Assembly (NCBI GenBank): GCA_949742535.1 | Contig: CATJQX010000118.1 | Location: 1-62,780 of the forward strand | Direction: 5' to 3' | From: an uncultured Muribaculaceae bacterium | GTDB lineage: Bacteria > Bacteroidota > Bacteroidia > Bacteroidales > Muribaculaceae | DNA length: 62,780 bases | In this document: piece by piece, positions 1-9,761 of the stretch | Layout: each line of letters starts with the position of its first letter | Position numbering within the stretch: the first letter of the stretch is position 1 | Position numbers and translations under genes: made by a program | The notes under the pieces: model-generated | Databases searched by the model: none | Told to the model about the DNA's origin: nothing | Seen by the model: the letters and a program-made list of their open reading frames with translations, nothing else

Positions 1-128
1 ACGACTGAAGATGAGGGCAAAAAGCGGCGAAAGGATGCCACAGAAAATATAAAGCCTGTTGTATGTTTTATGCGGAATAATTTTCATGACTTACTTAAGT
101 AACAGTTCAAAACTATTTTATTTACCGG

Positions 129-632
129 TCAGTTCACGCGCCCGGCCAACTCGATGACCTCAAGATCGCGCATGTCGCCGCCGTCGATGGTCAACTTCAC
201 CAGTGTGCGTTGTTTCTGCCATCCATGATGCCCGGCGGCTCCGGGATTGATATGGAGCAGGTCAAGCTCGCGGTCATACATGACCTTCAGTATATGGCTG
301 TGTCCGCACACGAAAAGCTTTATGGCATTCTCGCGCAGAAGCGCCGGCATGCCGCGGCTGTATCTGCCGGGATATCCCCCGATATGTGTAAGGAGCACAT
401 TCACATCCTCCACGCGGAACATAAGAAGTTCCGCGCACTGGCGTGCCACTACCCCGCTGTCGATATTGCCTTTCACAGCCCTTACGACGGGACACACAGC
501 CTTAAGCCGCTCCACAACATCTATGTACCCTATATCGCCGGCATGCCAGATCTCGTCGCAATCGGAAAAATGCAGTGCGAAACGGTCGTCCCAGCAGGAA
601 TGCGTATCGGAAAGTATCCCTATGCGTTTCAT
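129..632 (-). CDS. YfcE/MJ0936-type metallophosphoesterase
   Basis: MKRIGILSDTH, WHAGDIG, VKGNID, LTHIGG and CGHSH metallophosphoesterase motifs; start overlaps the amylase stop (TGATG). Confidence 0.93.
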   Translation of the reverse strand: MKRIGILSDTHSCWDDRFALHFSDCDEIWHAGDIGYIDVVERLKAVCPVVRAVKGNIDSGVVARQCAELLMFRVEDVNVLLTHIGGYPGRYSRGMPALLRENAIKLFVCGHSHILKVMYDRELDLLHINPGAAGHHGWQKQRTLVKLTIDGGDMRDLEVIELAGRVN

Positions 633-2497
633 CAGAAGTTCTGTAAAATCATTATCTCACGTGGCGCGAAGGTCATCGTCTCCTCTATAGTAACATCCTC
701 CCCGGTCATAATGTTATGGCGGCGGGTGTCGTAAGGAAGTATCTCCAGAGTACGTTCCATCGTCACGGTGTTGGGTTCGTCCTTGCCGTTGAGAAGCACA
801 ACTATTTTCTTGTCGCCGAGACTTCTCTCATATACATACATGCCGTTCTGCGGCATAAAATGCTTCAACGCGCCGCGGGCTATCACCTCGTTGGCCTGCG
901 GCGAGCGACGCCACTGCAGCAGTTTCTGCATGAAATCCCAGGCCTCGTTCTGCAAAGCGGTACGCCCTTCGCCTGTAAATTCGCTGTGAGTGTCACCCTC
1001 GAATCCGCCCGGCATATCGAGGCGTATGTGTCCGTCTGTAATCTTCTTCGTACCGTTCATCAGCAGTTCTGTACCGTAATAGAGCTGCGGTATGCCGCGT
1101 GATGTAAGAAGGAACGCTATGGCCTGTTTCCAGCTTCCCAGACTGTCAGGCAGCTCGGTAAGGAAGCGATCGGTGTCATGGTTGTCAAGGAAAGTCAGCA
1201 CTTTCTGCGGATCGGCATACAGATAGTCGAGCGCCAGATGGTCATAGAGGTGGTTGAGACCATTCCATGGATCGGTCTCCTCATCAAAGAATTTATGGCC
1301 GTCTATACTGATCTTGAAATCCATCACTGTGGGAAGATTCGTAGGCACTGGATTCATTTTGTTGCCAGCCTGCCAGAAAGCGGATCCGGCCTCGTTGCCA
1401 TACCAGCACTCACCTACGATATTGAAGTTCGGATATTCGCGCATCACATCGCGCGCCCATCCCGCCATAGCCTTCATGTCGGCATATGGATATGTATCCA
1501 TGCGTATGCCGTTGATTTTCGAGGACTCAATCCACCATATTGAGTTCTGTGTGAGATACTTCATAAGGTGCGGATTGCGCTGGTTGAGATCAGGCATATC
1601 GGGCACGAACCATCCGTTTACAGTGTGGTCAAGGTCGTAGTCGGAGACATACGGATCATGCACCGTGCTGAGACGGAAGTTTGTAAGCTCCTTTCCGTCG
1701 GGATGGTTGTACCAGTCAGCGGAAGGCATATCTTTCATCCAGGGATGGGCAGATCCGGAATGGTTGAAGATCATATCCATCACCACTTTCATGCCGCGCG
1801 AGTGTGCGTCGGCCACAAGCTGCGCCCAATCGTCGTTGGTACCGAAGCGCGGATCTATACGGTAATAGTCGGTAGTGGCATATCCATGATACGAGCCACC
1901 GGGCATGTCGTTCTCAAGCACGGGCGTGGCCCAAAGCGCCGTCACACCAAGAGAATCAAGATAGCCGAGATTCTCACGTATGCCGGCTATATTGCCGCCA
2001 TGACGGGTGGAGGGCTGTGTGCGGTCATACCCGACCGGATAATCCAGGCCGCCGAACTCATCCGCCCCTTTCCGGTCACCGCGGGCGAAACGGTCGGGCA
2101 TCAGCAGATACAATACATCTGAAGCCGAGAAACCGACATAGTCCTCTGGACGGCGGTCACGCGCCATAAGCTCATAGTCGTATGTGGTCTTGCGCCCTTT
2201 GAGCGAGAAATGTATCGGCATCTTTCCCGGGTGGGTCTCATCGCCAATGAGGAGATACAGGAATTTATAGTTCGGGTTGTCAAGCGTCACCTGGTCGAGA
2301 AGTGTGATCCCGGGATAGTCCACACTCACATCGGCGGCTCCGATCCCGCTGCCGGTAACCATTATTTGCAAGGTGTCGTTGGCCATCCCCACCCACCAGT
2401 AAGGAGGCTCCACATTGGTGATCACCGGCGCTTTTTTCGCCCCGAAAAGGGATGCGCCGGTCATAAGCGCAAGCCCAATCAAAGAAAACCGTTTCAT
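632..2497 (-). CDS. GH13 alpha-amylase / neopullulanase-like enzyme (SusA-like) with N-terminal cyclomaltodextrinase-type domain
   Basis: Signal peptide; GH13 motifs VVMDMIFNH, GIRMDTYPY, VGECW, FLDNHDTDR. Confidence 0.93.
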   Translation of the reverse strand: MKRFSLIGLALMTGASLFGAKKAPVITNVEPPYWWVGMANDTLQIMVTGSGIGAADVSVDYPGITLLDQVTLDNPNYKFLYLLIGDETHPGKMPIHFSLKGRKTTYDYELMARDRRPEDYVGFSASDVLYLLMPDRFARGDRKGADEFGGLDYPVGYDRTQPSTRHGGNIAGIRENLGYLDSLGVTALWATPVLENDMPGGSYHGYATTDYYRIDPRFGTNDDWAQLVADAHSRGMKVVMDMIFNHSGSAHPWMKDMPSADWYNHPDGKELTNFRLSTVHDPYVSDYDLDHTVNGWFVPDMPDLNQRNPHLMKYLTQNSIWWIESSKINGIRMDTYPYADMKAMAGWARDVMREYPNFNIVGECWYGNEAGSAFWQAGNKMNPVPTNLPTVMDFKISIDGHKFFDEETDPWNGLNHLYDHLALDYLYADPQKVLTFLDNHDTDRFLTELPDSLGSWKQAIAFLLTSRGIPQLYYGTELLMNGTKKITDGHIRLDMPGGFEGDTHSEFTGEGRTALQNEAWDFMQKLLQWRRSPQANEVIARGALKHFMPQNGMYVYERSLGDKKIVVLLNGKDEPNTVTMERTLEILPYDTRRHNIMTGEDVTIEETMTFAPREIMILQNF

Positions 2498-2545
2498 TTT
2501 TATGGTATGAATATAAGTAAGTATATAAATAAGTAATGATAAATC

Positions 2546-4780
2546 TTATTTGTAACGTATCAGGCGCACATAATCGGCCACTACAGTATTGGAAAACGGA
2601 TCGATATATACCGGATTGGGCTGATAATACCGCAACTCGAACGTGTGTGTTCCTGGATCGAGAGACACCATCAGAGGATTAGTGAATCCGGTCATCATCT
2701 GCCACTCGCGCGCGGGGTCATTGTCCCAGTCCACCGGCGACAACTGCGTAAAGACAAACACCCCCTGCTGCGGCACACCGTCGACCGACAGGCTTCTCAA
2801 AGCAGTGCGCCGGCGTGAATTCACTATGCCGAGCCCATTTGCATAGTGCACAGCCACGGCATATACCCCTTTCTCCTCCACAGTCACGTCAAATGCGATT
2901 TTCCGGTTCCTGTAACGGGTCGACTCCACAAAACGTGAAGCCTGTGTCCTGTCCTGAAATATGCCGCTCCCCCCCCTTGCCACATCCGTAAGATCTATCG
3001 TCCGGGAGAATCCTTGCGGAACATACAGCACCGGGGCCGTCGCAAATCCCGGCCAGTTACCGTCGGGTGTGGCACAGAACTGCACCGTCCTCACGGCCGA
3101 CGTATCATCAAGCGTGTAATGCCGTCCTTCAGCTTCCTCCACAGGCAACCCGTCCACATATGCCCATATGTCACGTTTCCCGCTGTCGTTACCGGAATAG
3201 ATAAACGACACATCAGCCGGCGATGTCCATTCCACGGCAGGCATTCTCCCGATAGAGCCGGAAGCCGAAAAATCAGCATCCGCCTGTTCCGGAGCTTCTG
3301 ATGCCAGAGTTATGGCTATATCGTGGTGCCCCTCCTCAGATGCAGGGAAAAACGGCTCGGTCTCTTTGCCGTCGATCATAAACGACGCCACTTTGTTACC
3401 TGTTCCGGCAATAGTCACCGAAAGCTCCGAACGGCGGTATTTCAGGCCGGTGATCCGCATGGTACCGGACATAACCGAAGGGACGGAGGGGGCGAAATAC
3501 AACCCTTCGAAAGCGGTTGTGATGCCACAGAAGCCACGCAACACAAGAGACGTCAGAGGCTGTCTCATGACTGCCGGGGAATTATGGCGGCTGCCGAGGA
3601 TGTCATCGCACAGATTGTATAACGTAGCGGCCACAGCCGCATTGTATGCCTTGTCGTTTCCAGCGCGTGATGCCGCAATAGCCCATACTACCTGGGCGAG
3701 CGCTTCCACAGCCGATTTTTTCACGCCTCCCGACGCAAGCACTGGATCAAAGAGCGATATGCCGGTTACAGCTGCCGGTGTCTTTCCAATGATCATTTCC
3801 GACATTTCGTGAAGCGGCAATCCTGTAAGCACTGCCATCCCCTGCGCCAGGTTGTCGGAAGCGCCAAGAGCCATCGGCCGCAAAGGATCGCCATACAGCA
3901 TGGCGCTGAAACGTCCCTTCTCGGGATTCCAGAAATATCTGAATATGGAGTTGCGCAGACTGTCAGGGTCAAGCGTCATTTCAGGAAGCCTGGCCATCTC
4001 GTTGCGCAAAGCCATCCCCACCGTTATATCGGCCATGGACCTGAGAGCTCCCCACCATGCGGCGTTCACCCCGAAAGTAGCAGTCTGATGCAGTTCGCCC
4101 GGACCGATCCATTCCGGGAACATGTCCTGCGAAGTGGCCATATAGCGTGGTATGCCCCCAATCAGCCCTGTCAGTTGGCCGTAACAGACTTTACGCTCCT
4201 CTGCGGCGATATTGGCGGCAACAGTGCCGGTTTTCTCAAGAAAAAAGCGGTCGGCGGTGATTTTAAACAGCTCGCAAGCCGCGAGGATCCATTGCGGATT
4301 TTCGTTGATCACAGGCCATACATAGCGTCTGGTGTCAGACGGGATGAGATAACCGTTGCGTATGCGGCTTTCGAGCAGACGCTCTCCTTCCGCCCCTGTA
4401 AACGGATTCAGATACAGTTCATATGGCGAAAGGGGGGTATACGATCCATCCGGAACCCTTGATGCCTCAAGCCTCATGAGCGCATCGAACAGGGGATAAT
4501 CAGACCTGAACCTGAAAGTCCCGCGCGAACGGGGCATTTTTCCCGCATACACCGTGCGCAGGGTGTTGCCCTCCACACGCACCTGAATGACACTGTCGCC
4601 ATAAGCGCGGAGTATCATGCCCGTATGCATGTCCACACTGTCGGGGTATATGTCGAATGCATGGCAGTGAAACACCGATTCGCCGCCATAGCCGACTTCC
4701 TGCGAGCATGCCGTCAGCAGCCATGCGGCCACTGACATCCATGCCCCCAACAGATAAAATGCACAGGGGCTACGCCTCAT
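2546..4780 (-). CDS. Lipoprotein with predicted six-hairpin glycosidase-like (alpha/alpha barrel) region and C-terminal beta-rich domain (DUF4450-like, tentative)
   Basis: Lipobox LLTAC; HQTATFGVNAAWWGALRSMADITVGM and FRYFWNPEKGRFSAMLYGDP resemble alpha/alpha-barrel glycosidases; C-terminal CBM-like HTFELRYYQPNPVYIDPF. Confidence 0.6.
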   Translation of the reverse strand: MRRSPCAFYLLGAWMSVAAWLLTACSQEVGYGGESVFHCHAFDIYPDSVDMHTGMILRAYGDSVIQVRVEGNTLRTVYAGKMPRSRGTFRFRSDYPLFDALMRLEASRVPDGSYTPLSPYELYLNPFTGAEGERLLESRIRNGYLIPSDTRRYVWPVINENPQWILAACELFKITADRFFLEKTGTVAANIAAEERKVCYGQLTGLIGGIPRYMATSQDMFPEWIGPGELHQTATFGVNAAWWGALRSMADITVGMALRNEMARLPEMTLDPDSLRNSIFRYFWNPEKGRFSAMLYGDPLRPMALGASDNLAQGMAVLTGLPLHEMSEMIIGKTPAAVTGISLFDPVLASGGVKKSAVEALAQVVWAIAASRAGNDKAYNAAVAATLYNLCDDILGSRHNSPAVMRQPLTSLVLRGFCGITTAFEGLYFAPSVPSVMSGTMRITGLKYRRSELSVTIAGTGNKVASFMIDGKETEPFFPASEEGHHDIAITLASEAPEQADADFSASGSIGRMPAVEWTSPADVSFIYSGNDSGKRDIWAYVDGLPVEEAEGRHYTLDDTSAVRTVQFCATPDGNWPGFATAPVLYVPQGFSRTIDLTDVARGGSGIFQDRTQASRFVESTRYRNRKIAFDVTVEEKGVYAVAVHYANGLGIVNSRRRTALRSLSVDGVPQQGVFVFTQLSPVDWDNDPAREWQMMTGFTNPLMVSLDPGTHTFELRYYQPNPVYIDPFSNTVVADYVRLIRYK

Positions 4781-4788
4781 AACGATAT

Positions 4789-6021
4789 TCAGTTACGGAG
4801 TTTTTTCGCAATAGCCGATGGCACAGCATCCTTGTGCACAAGGATGCTTAAGGTCTTTGCCAGAAAATAAGGTTCTGAAACGTAGAAGAATCCGTCATAT
4901 TTCTGGTTGGTGTCCCAGGAATTCTTCACCTTATAGTAGCGGTTCCCCTTCTGGTCGGTCGCCACACCCACGATCTCCATTCCGTGATCGTCTGTAGTTT
5001 CCTGGCGGTCGAACATATCCTGACGCGACTCGCTTGTAACCTTGATCTCCTCTACCGGACCTTTTATGTCGAACTGCTTGTCCTTGCGCTCCTGGTCGCT
5101 GAGTTTCACCCAACGGGAAAGCTCTGTACCCTCCATGTCGGCTGCGGTGCGCTCCTTAGGCATCAGGGCAAAGCCTTCTTTCCACTTGAAGCCGCCTTCG
5201 CTGACATCGGCCGCCCATACCACCGGGTAGCCTTTCTCAATGGCGTTGTCAACGGTTTCTTTCAGCTCGGCCAGTTCCACATTGTTGTACGGCGCCCAGA
5301 GCCAGTTGTCAGGCACTTCGAGGGGAAACGCCTCTCCTGCGGGATGATGTGTGAACGAGGTCATGGCCACATAATCGTCGGGAACTATTCCGAGGGCGTC
5401 GGCATAGCTGCGGGGAGTATATGTTTTGCCGTCGACTTCGAATGTCTGCGGCACCTCACCGAGATAAACGTCAAGTATAGCCTCAACGCCCTTGCGCCAG
5501 GCGGTGGAGAGACGTTTGTTCGGCTTTTTTACCACAGCGTCGAGATATGCCTTGAGAACGGCGTCAAGCTCGCCGTGCACATGTTTCTCCTCGCCGTAAA
5601 CCAGACCGGAATATACGCTTTCCGGCACAGCGCCGTATTTCTTCCATACATAGGGCACATCCATGATACTGCCTCCCGCGGCGAAATTAGTTTCACCATA
5701 GAGCCGCACATATCTGTCTGCCTTCTCCAGATAGCATTGTCTCACAGTGAACATCTCGCTGAGATCAAGCGGCTTCCCGCCGCGGCGCACAATCTCGTCC
5801 TCAAACATCGACGTGCCGGCGAAACACCAGCAGGTGCCGCTCTTGTTCTGGTCTTTTACAGAAGTGGTGGGCACAGTGAAAATGTCTGTGAAAACAAATG
5901 TAGTGCTATCTGCGGGAGCTGAAGTCTCGTCATCAGCTATTAGGGCTAAATTTCCGAACGCTGATGCATTGAAAGATGCGGCAGCCGCAGCGAGCGCGAC
6001 TAAATATGCACGATAATTCAT
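4789..6021 (-). CDS. Secreted C1B-family papain-like peptidase (aminopeptidase C / bleomycin hydrolase-like)
   Basis: Signal peptide; catalytic Cys motif DQNKSGTCWCFAG; His region DDHGMEIVGV; Asn motif KVKNSWD. Confidence 0.92.
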   Translation of the reverse strand: MNYRAYLVALAAAAASFNASAFGNLALIADDETSAPADSTTFVFTDIFTVPTTSVKDQNKSGTCWCFAGTSMFEDEIVRRGGKPLDLSEMFTVRQCYLEKADRYVRLYGETNFAAGGSIMDVPYVWKKYGAVPESVYSGLVYGEEKHVHGELDAVLKAYLDAVVKKPNKRLSTAWRKGVEAILDVYLGEVPQTFEVDGKTYTPRSYADALGIVPDDYVAMTSFTHHPAGEAFPLEVPDNWLWAPYNNVELAELKETVDNAIEKGYPVVWAADVSEGGFKWKEGFALMPKERTAADMEGTELSRWVKLSDQERKDKQFDIKGPVEEIKVTSESRQDMFDRQETTDDHGMEIVGVATDQKGNRYYKVKNSWDTNQKYDGFFYVSEPYFLAKTLSILVHKDAVPSAIAKKLRN

Positions 6022-6099
6022 GGTCTAATATACTTCTTGATTGAAGATTTGAATAAGTTTGTCAACAAAGGTAATAAAAATCGGCCAATGCGCCAAATG

Positions 6100-6134
6100 A
6101 AAAAAGCCGCCGGACGGCAGTGTCGCCCGGCGGT
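6100..6134 (-). terminator. Intrinsic terminator downstream of htrA-like gene
   Basis: CCGCCGG/CCGGCGG stem followed by T6 on the minus strand. Confidence 0.8.
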
Positions 6135-6240
6135 AACGAATCATCTATTTATATTAATATATCAAAACTATGGAAACCTTGTGTGCGTCGTTGTTTAACC
6201 GCACTAATATCTATACTTATAACCTTATAATCCTGCAATC

Positions 6241-7785
6241 TTATTCTTCGGTAAGATCCACCGCATAGTAGACCTTACGGCCGGTGGGATATATGCCTGT
6301 GATAAACATCACTTTATCCTCATCACCTGCCCTCATTATGGCATTGTATACCTCCTCTACATCCTCGGGAGTACGCACACGGGCGTTGTTGATATCCACG
6401 ATGATGAAGCCTTCCTTGATGCCGGCAGCCTTGAAGCGTCCGTCTTTCAGGCCTGATACCTGCACGCCACCGGAAAGGCGATACTCCCGCATCTGGCTCT
6501 CGGAGAGCGATTTGAGCGCGCACCCGAGATCGGTAAAATCGTTCTGTTTCGTCATCTTGGTGCCACCCTGGTTGTTACGCAGTGTCACCGACGCTTTGGC
6601 CGCCTTGTTGTCGCGGATATATTTCACCTCGATCTTGTCACCCGGGCGGTATTTGCTTATCTCACCCTGCAGCTGTGCGGTGTTGTGGGTGGGAGTGCCG
6701 TTGATAGCCACTATCACGTCACCCTCTTTTATACCGGCCTCCATGGCGGCGCCGCGATCCACAAGCTCGGCCACATAGATGCCGTCGTTGACAGCGGTGA
6801 TACCTTTCTCTTTTGCCATCTTGGGGGTAAGTTCCTGGAACATCACCCCAAGCACGGCACGCTGCACGGTACCATACTGTTTGATGTCGGTCACGATTTT
6901 AGTCACGATAGACGAGGGTATGGCGAATGAGTATCCCACATAGCTGCCTGTCTCGGAATAGATGGCGGTATTGATACCTACAAGCTCCCCCTTTATATTC
7001 ACGAGGGCGCCACCGGAGTTACCTGGATTGACGGCGGCATCTGTCTGGATATAACTCTCTATACCCATCGAACGCCCCATGCCCCCGGCACCGACACTGC
7101 GTGCTTTGGCGCTTACGATACCGGTGGTGACTGTGGAAGTGAAACCGAACGGATTGCCCACAGCAAGCACCCATTCACCTACTTTCAGCGCATCGCTGTC
7201 ACCGACGGGGATCACAGGCAGATTCTCTGCCTCTATCTTGAGAAGGGCCACATCGGTGGTGGGATCGGTGCCTATCACTTTGGCATTGTATGTGCTGTTG
7301 TCGTTGAGAGCCACTTCCAGACGGTCTGCTCCCTGTATGACATGGTTGTTTGTGACGATGTATCCGTCTGAACTCAGTATCACACCCGAGCCGAGACCGC
7401 GCTGCTGCTCAGCGCCGGAGTTGTCGCGCTGACGTGGCTGCTGAGGCTGACGCTGCTGCGGGGCGCCGAAGAAAAATTCGTAGAGCGGATTGCTGTAGCT
7501 TCCGCCACCGCCCCCATTGTAACCGCGCGGAGTGGCGTAGCTCTTTATGCTCACCACACCATTGATGGTGCTTTCAGCCGCATGAGTGAAATCGGTAGGC
7601 GGTGTGACCGAGTTGCTCACGGTAAGGAATCCCGACCGTTTTGCCCCTTCGGCCTGTGCGATGGAATTATCGGAAGATATGGAAGATTCAGAGGCGCTGC
7701 TGAAGCGGTCAAGCGCCAATGTCATGGCGGAGCTGCAAACGGCAACTCCAAATGCGAGTAATGCTGTTTTAGTGTAGACTTTCAT
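6241..7785 (-). CDS. Do/HtrA-family serine endoprotease with two PDZ domains
   Basis: TNNHVI, TDVALLKI, GNSGGAL catalytic triad motifs; two PDZ-like regions. Confidence 0.95.
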   Translation of the reverse strand: MKVYTKTALLAFGVAVCSSAMTLALDRFSSASESSISSDNSIAQAEGAKRSGFLTVSNSVTPPTDFTHAAESTINGVVSIKSYATPRGYNGGGGGSYSNPLYEFFFGAPQQRQPQQPRQRDNSGAEQQRGLGSGVILSSDGYIVTNNHVIQGADRLEVALNDNSTYNAKVIGTDPTTDVALLKIEAENLPVIPVGDSDALKVGEWVLAVGNPFGFTSTVTTGIVSAKARSVGAGGMGRSMGIESYIQTDAAVNPGNSGGALVNIKGELVGINTAIYSETGSYVGYSFAIPSSIVTKIVTDIKQYGTVQRAVLGVMFQELTPKMAKEKGITAVNDGIYVAELVDRGAAMEAGIKEGDVIVAINGTPTHNTAQLQGEISKYRPGDKIEVKYIRDNKAAKASVTLRNNQGGTKMTKQNDFTDLGCALKSLSESQMREYRLSGGVQVSGLKDGRFKAAGIKEGFIIVDINNARVRTPEDVEEVYNAIMRAGDEDKVMFITGIYPTGRKVYYAVDLTEE

Positions 7786-8180
7786 AATGATTACAATTCG
7801 CGATTGGTCGAACTTTTTTTAATAGTGGTGAACTGATCTGTGAGTTTCCGTGAGTGAACCGGAAGAGCTCTTCAAATGTTAAAATTCAACCGGCATCAAC
7901 ATCCCGTGTTATCTGCCGTTGATGCGAATATAAAACAAAATCAGCAATATCCACAGCATTAACATTCGTCATTAACTATGTTTAATATTGATGTCACCCA
8001 GTTAAGTGAATTTGACTATAAGAATGTGAAAATCATTAAAAAAGAGGCCTTACAAACCACTCCGCATACCCTGCTTTCAACCGAAGTCCAAATGTTAAAA
8101 TACGGTTCAATCCGGCCTTAATTTAACTTAACGGCATATGCGCTGTATATCTCTCGTCAAAAAATAACTAACTTTGCCGC

Positions 8181-9185
8181 ATGAAAAAAGATTCATCAGT
8201 AAGCAAAAAGATAATCACCATAGCATGCCTTGTTTTTGTAGTACTTGGAGCATGGTATTTTACCCGCATGGTACAGGGATACGACGGTGAGAAAGCCGCA
8301 TGGGTCTATATCCCCCAAGATGCCACAAAAGATCAGGCGAGCGACTCCCTCCGCTCCTCGCTCGGCAATGGTTTCGGAGGACGCGTGGCCATGCTCCTCG
8401 ACTATACCCCCGAAAACTCGCACGGAGCCTACCGGATAGAACCTGGGGAAAAAGTGTGGCAGATAGCCAGAAAAATCAGTCAGGGAAGACAGACACCGGT
8501 AAGGGTTACTTTCAACAACGTGCGCACATTCGGCGAGCTTGCCGACCGTCTTGCCACACGCATGGAGTTCACACCTGATCAGTTTCTCGCCGCATCAAAG
8601 CAGATCGCCGATGAAGAGGGCATATCAGAGGAACAACTGGAGTCAGAGTTTCTGCCGGACACATACGAGGCCTACTGGACGGCAACCCCGCAACAGCTGA
8701 TATCGAAGATACGCAACAATTACAGCCGCTTCTGGAATGACGAAAGACGATCGAAAGCCGCATCCATAGGACTTACCCCATTGCAGGCAAGCACACTTGC
8801 CTCCATTGTGGAGGAGGAGACCAACAAAAGAGACGAACGTCCCGCCGTAGCGCGCCTTTACCTCAACCGACTGTCACGCGGCATGAAACTCCAGGCCGAT
8901 CCCACCGTGCGATTCGCAATAGGCGATTTCACCATAAAGCGTGTCACCGGGGATATGCTTTCAATACAGTCGCCATACAACACATATGTGGTAAACGGGC
9001 TGCCCCCAGGCATAATCCGCCTGCCTGAAGCACGCACCATTGATCAGGTGCTCTCCGCTCCCGCCCATAACTACATCTATATGTGCGCACGCCCCGACGG
9101 ATCGGGGTATCACGATTTCACCGCCGATTATTCCACACATCTGGCAAACGCGCGCAAATACCGCAATGCGATGTTCGGCAAATAA
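8181..9185 (+). CDS. mltG: Endolytic transglycosylase MltG
   Basis: YceG/MltG signature ASIVEEETNKRDERPAVARLYLNRLSRGMKLQADPTV; N-terminal TM. Confidence 0.95.
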   Translation: MKKDSSVSKKIITIACLVFVVLGAWYFTRMVQGYDGEKAAWVYIPQDATKDQASDSLRSSLGNGFGGRVAMLLDYTPENSHGAYRIEPGEKVWQIARKISQGRQTPVRVTFNNVRTFGELADRLATRMEFTPDQFLAASKQIADEEGISEEQLESEFLPDTYEAYWTATPQQLISKIRNNYSRFWNDERRSKAASIGLTPLQASTLASIVEEETNKRDERPAVARLYLNRLSRGMKLQADPTVRFAIGDFTIKRVTGDMLSIQSPYNTYVVNGLPPGIIRLPEARTIDQVLSAPAHNYIYMCARPDGSGYHDFTADYSTHLANARKYRNAMFGK

Positions 9186-9274
9186 AAATCCTGTACTGTT
9201 TGCAACGCATCAAAAAATTTTTTATTACCTTTGTACAACCTTTCCGGCTGTAAACGCGCCAGAAGGCTGAAAAC

Positions 9275-9346
9275 GTCTCCGTAGTTCAATGGATAGAATA
9301 TTGGATTCCGGTTCCAACGATTGGGGTTCGACTCCCCACGGGGATA
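9275..9346 (+). tRNA. tRNA-Arg (anticodon CCG)
   Basis: Cloverleaf: acceptor GTCTCCG/CGGGGAT, anticodon arm TTGGA-TTCCGGT-TCCAA, T arm TGGGG-TTCGACT-CCCCA. Confidence 0.92.
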
Positions 9347-9353
9347 CTCCACA

Positions 9354-9397
9354 AGAAACGCAGCTCACTAAAACTCCGTGAGTTGCGTTTCTGTTTT
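9354..9397 (+). terminator. Terminator after tRNA-Arg
   Basis: AGAAACGCA...TGCGTTTCT stem then GTTTT. Confidence 0.7.
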
Positions 9398-9687
9398 ACC
9401 CCTCCCCCGTCACATCGCGCATCACAAAGCGGGGGCAGTTGATCAAACCGATTGATATGTAAAACTACCCGAGTGTAAATGGGTAAGGATAATCCCATCG
9501 AGCCGCCGAAGGTGGCACACCAAATGCAAGCACCGTATCAAGCGGTGGGCGAGAACGTCAGGACGAGCACGCTGCGAAGGTGCGGTGTATCGAGATCTTT
9601 CCAATAGCAGCGCTTCGAAGATGCGGGTACAATCCCGAGAGTACCGAAAAAGTATCTTGTTGTTTTCACGTTTTAGGGGACAGCAAA
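9398..9687 (+). ncRNA. Candidate structured non-coding region (unidentified; strand tentative)
   Basis: No credible ORF; multiple short hairpins (GCCGCC-GAA-GGTGGC 9502-9516; CACCG-N7-CGGTG 9531-9547; GGTAC-N10-GTACC 9626-9645) followed by a strong terminator. Confidence 0.35.
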
Positions 9688-9747
9688 TAAAAAAATGTAT
9701 CTGGAGGCGATATGCGATCGCACATCGCCTCCAGATACATTTTTTTA
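9688..9747. terminator. Bidirectional intrinsic terminator
   Basis: A7-ATGTATCTGGAGGCGAT-a-TGCGATCGCA-c-ATCGCCTCCAGATACAT-T7: 46-nt inverted repeat with one mismatched pair. Confidence 0.92.
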
Positions 9748-9761
9748 TGGCTTATAGGGGA

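Noticed and set aside
4984-5922. 312-aa plus-strand ORF antisense to the C1B peptidase
   Set aside because: Codon-bias shadow ORF opposite a well-supported gene; no recognisable motifs. The same applies to 10380-11252, 21689-22480, 20303-21142 and 17161-17934.
9275-9687. Integrated element / att site at the tRNA-Arg 3' end
   Set aside because: No integrase and no direct repeat of the tRNA 3' end seen in the window; core genes continue on both sides.
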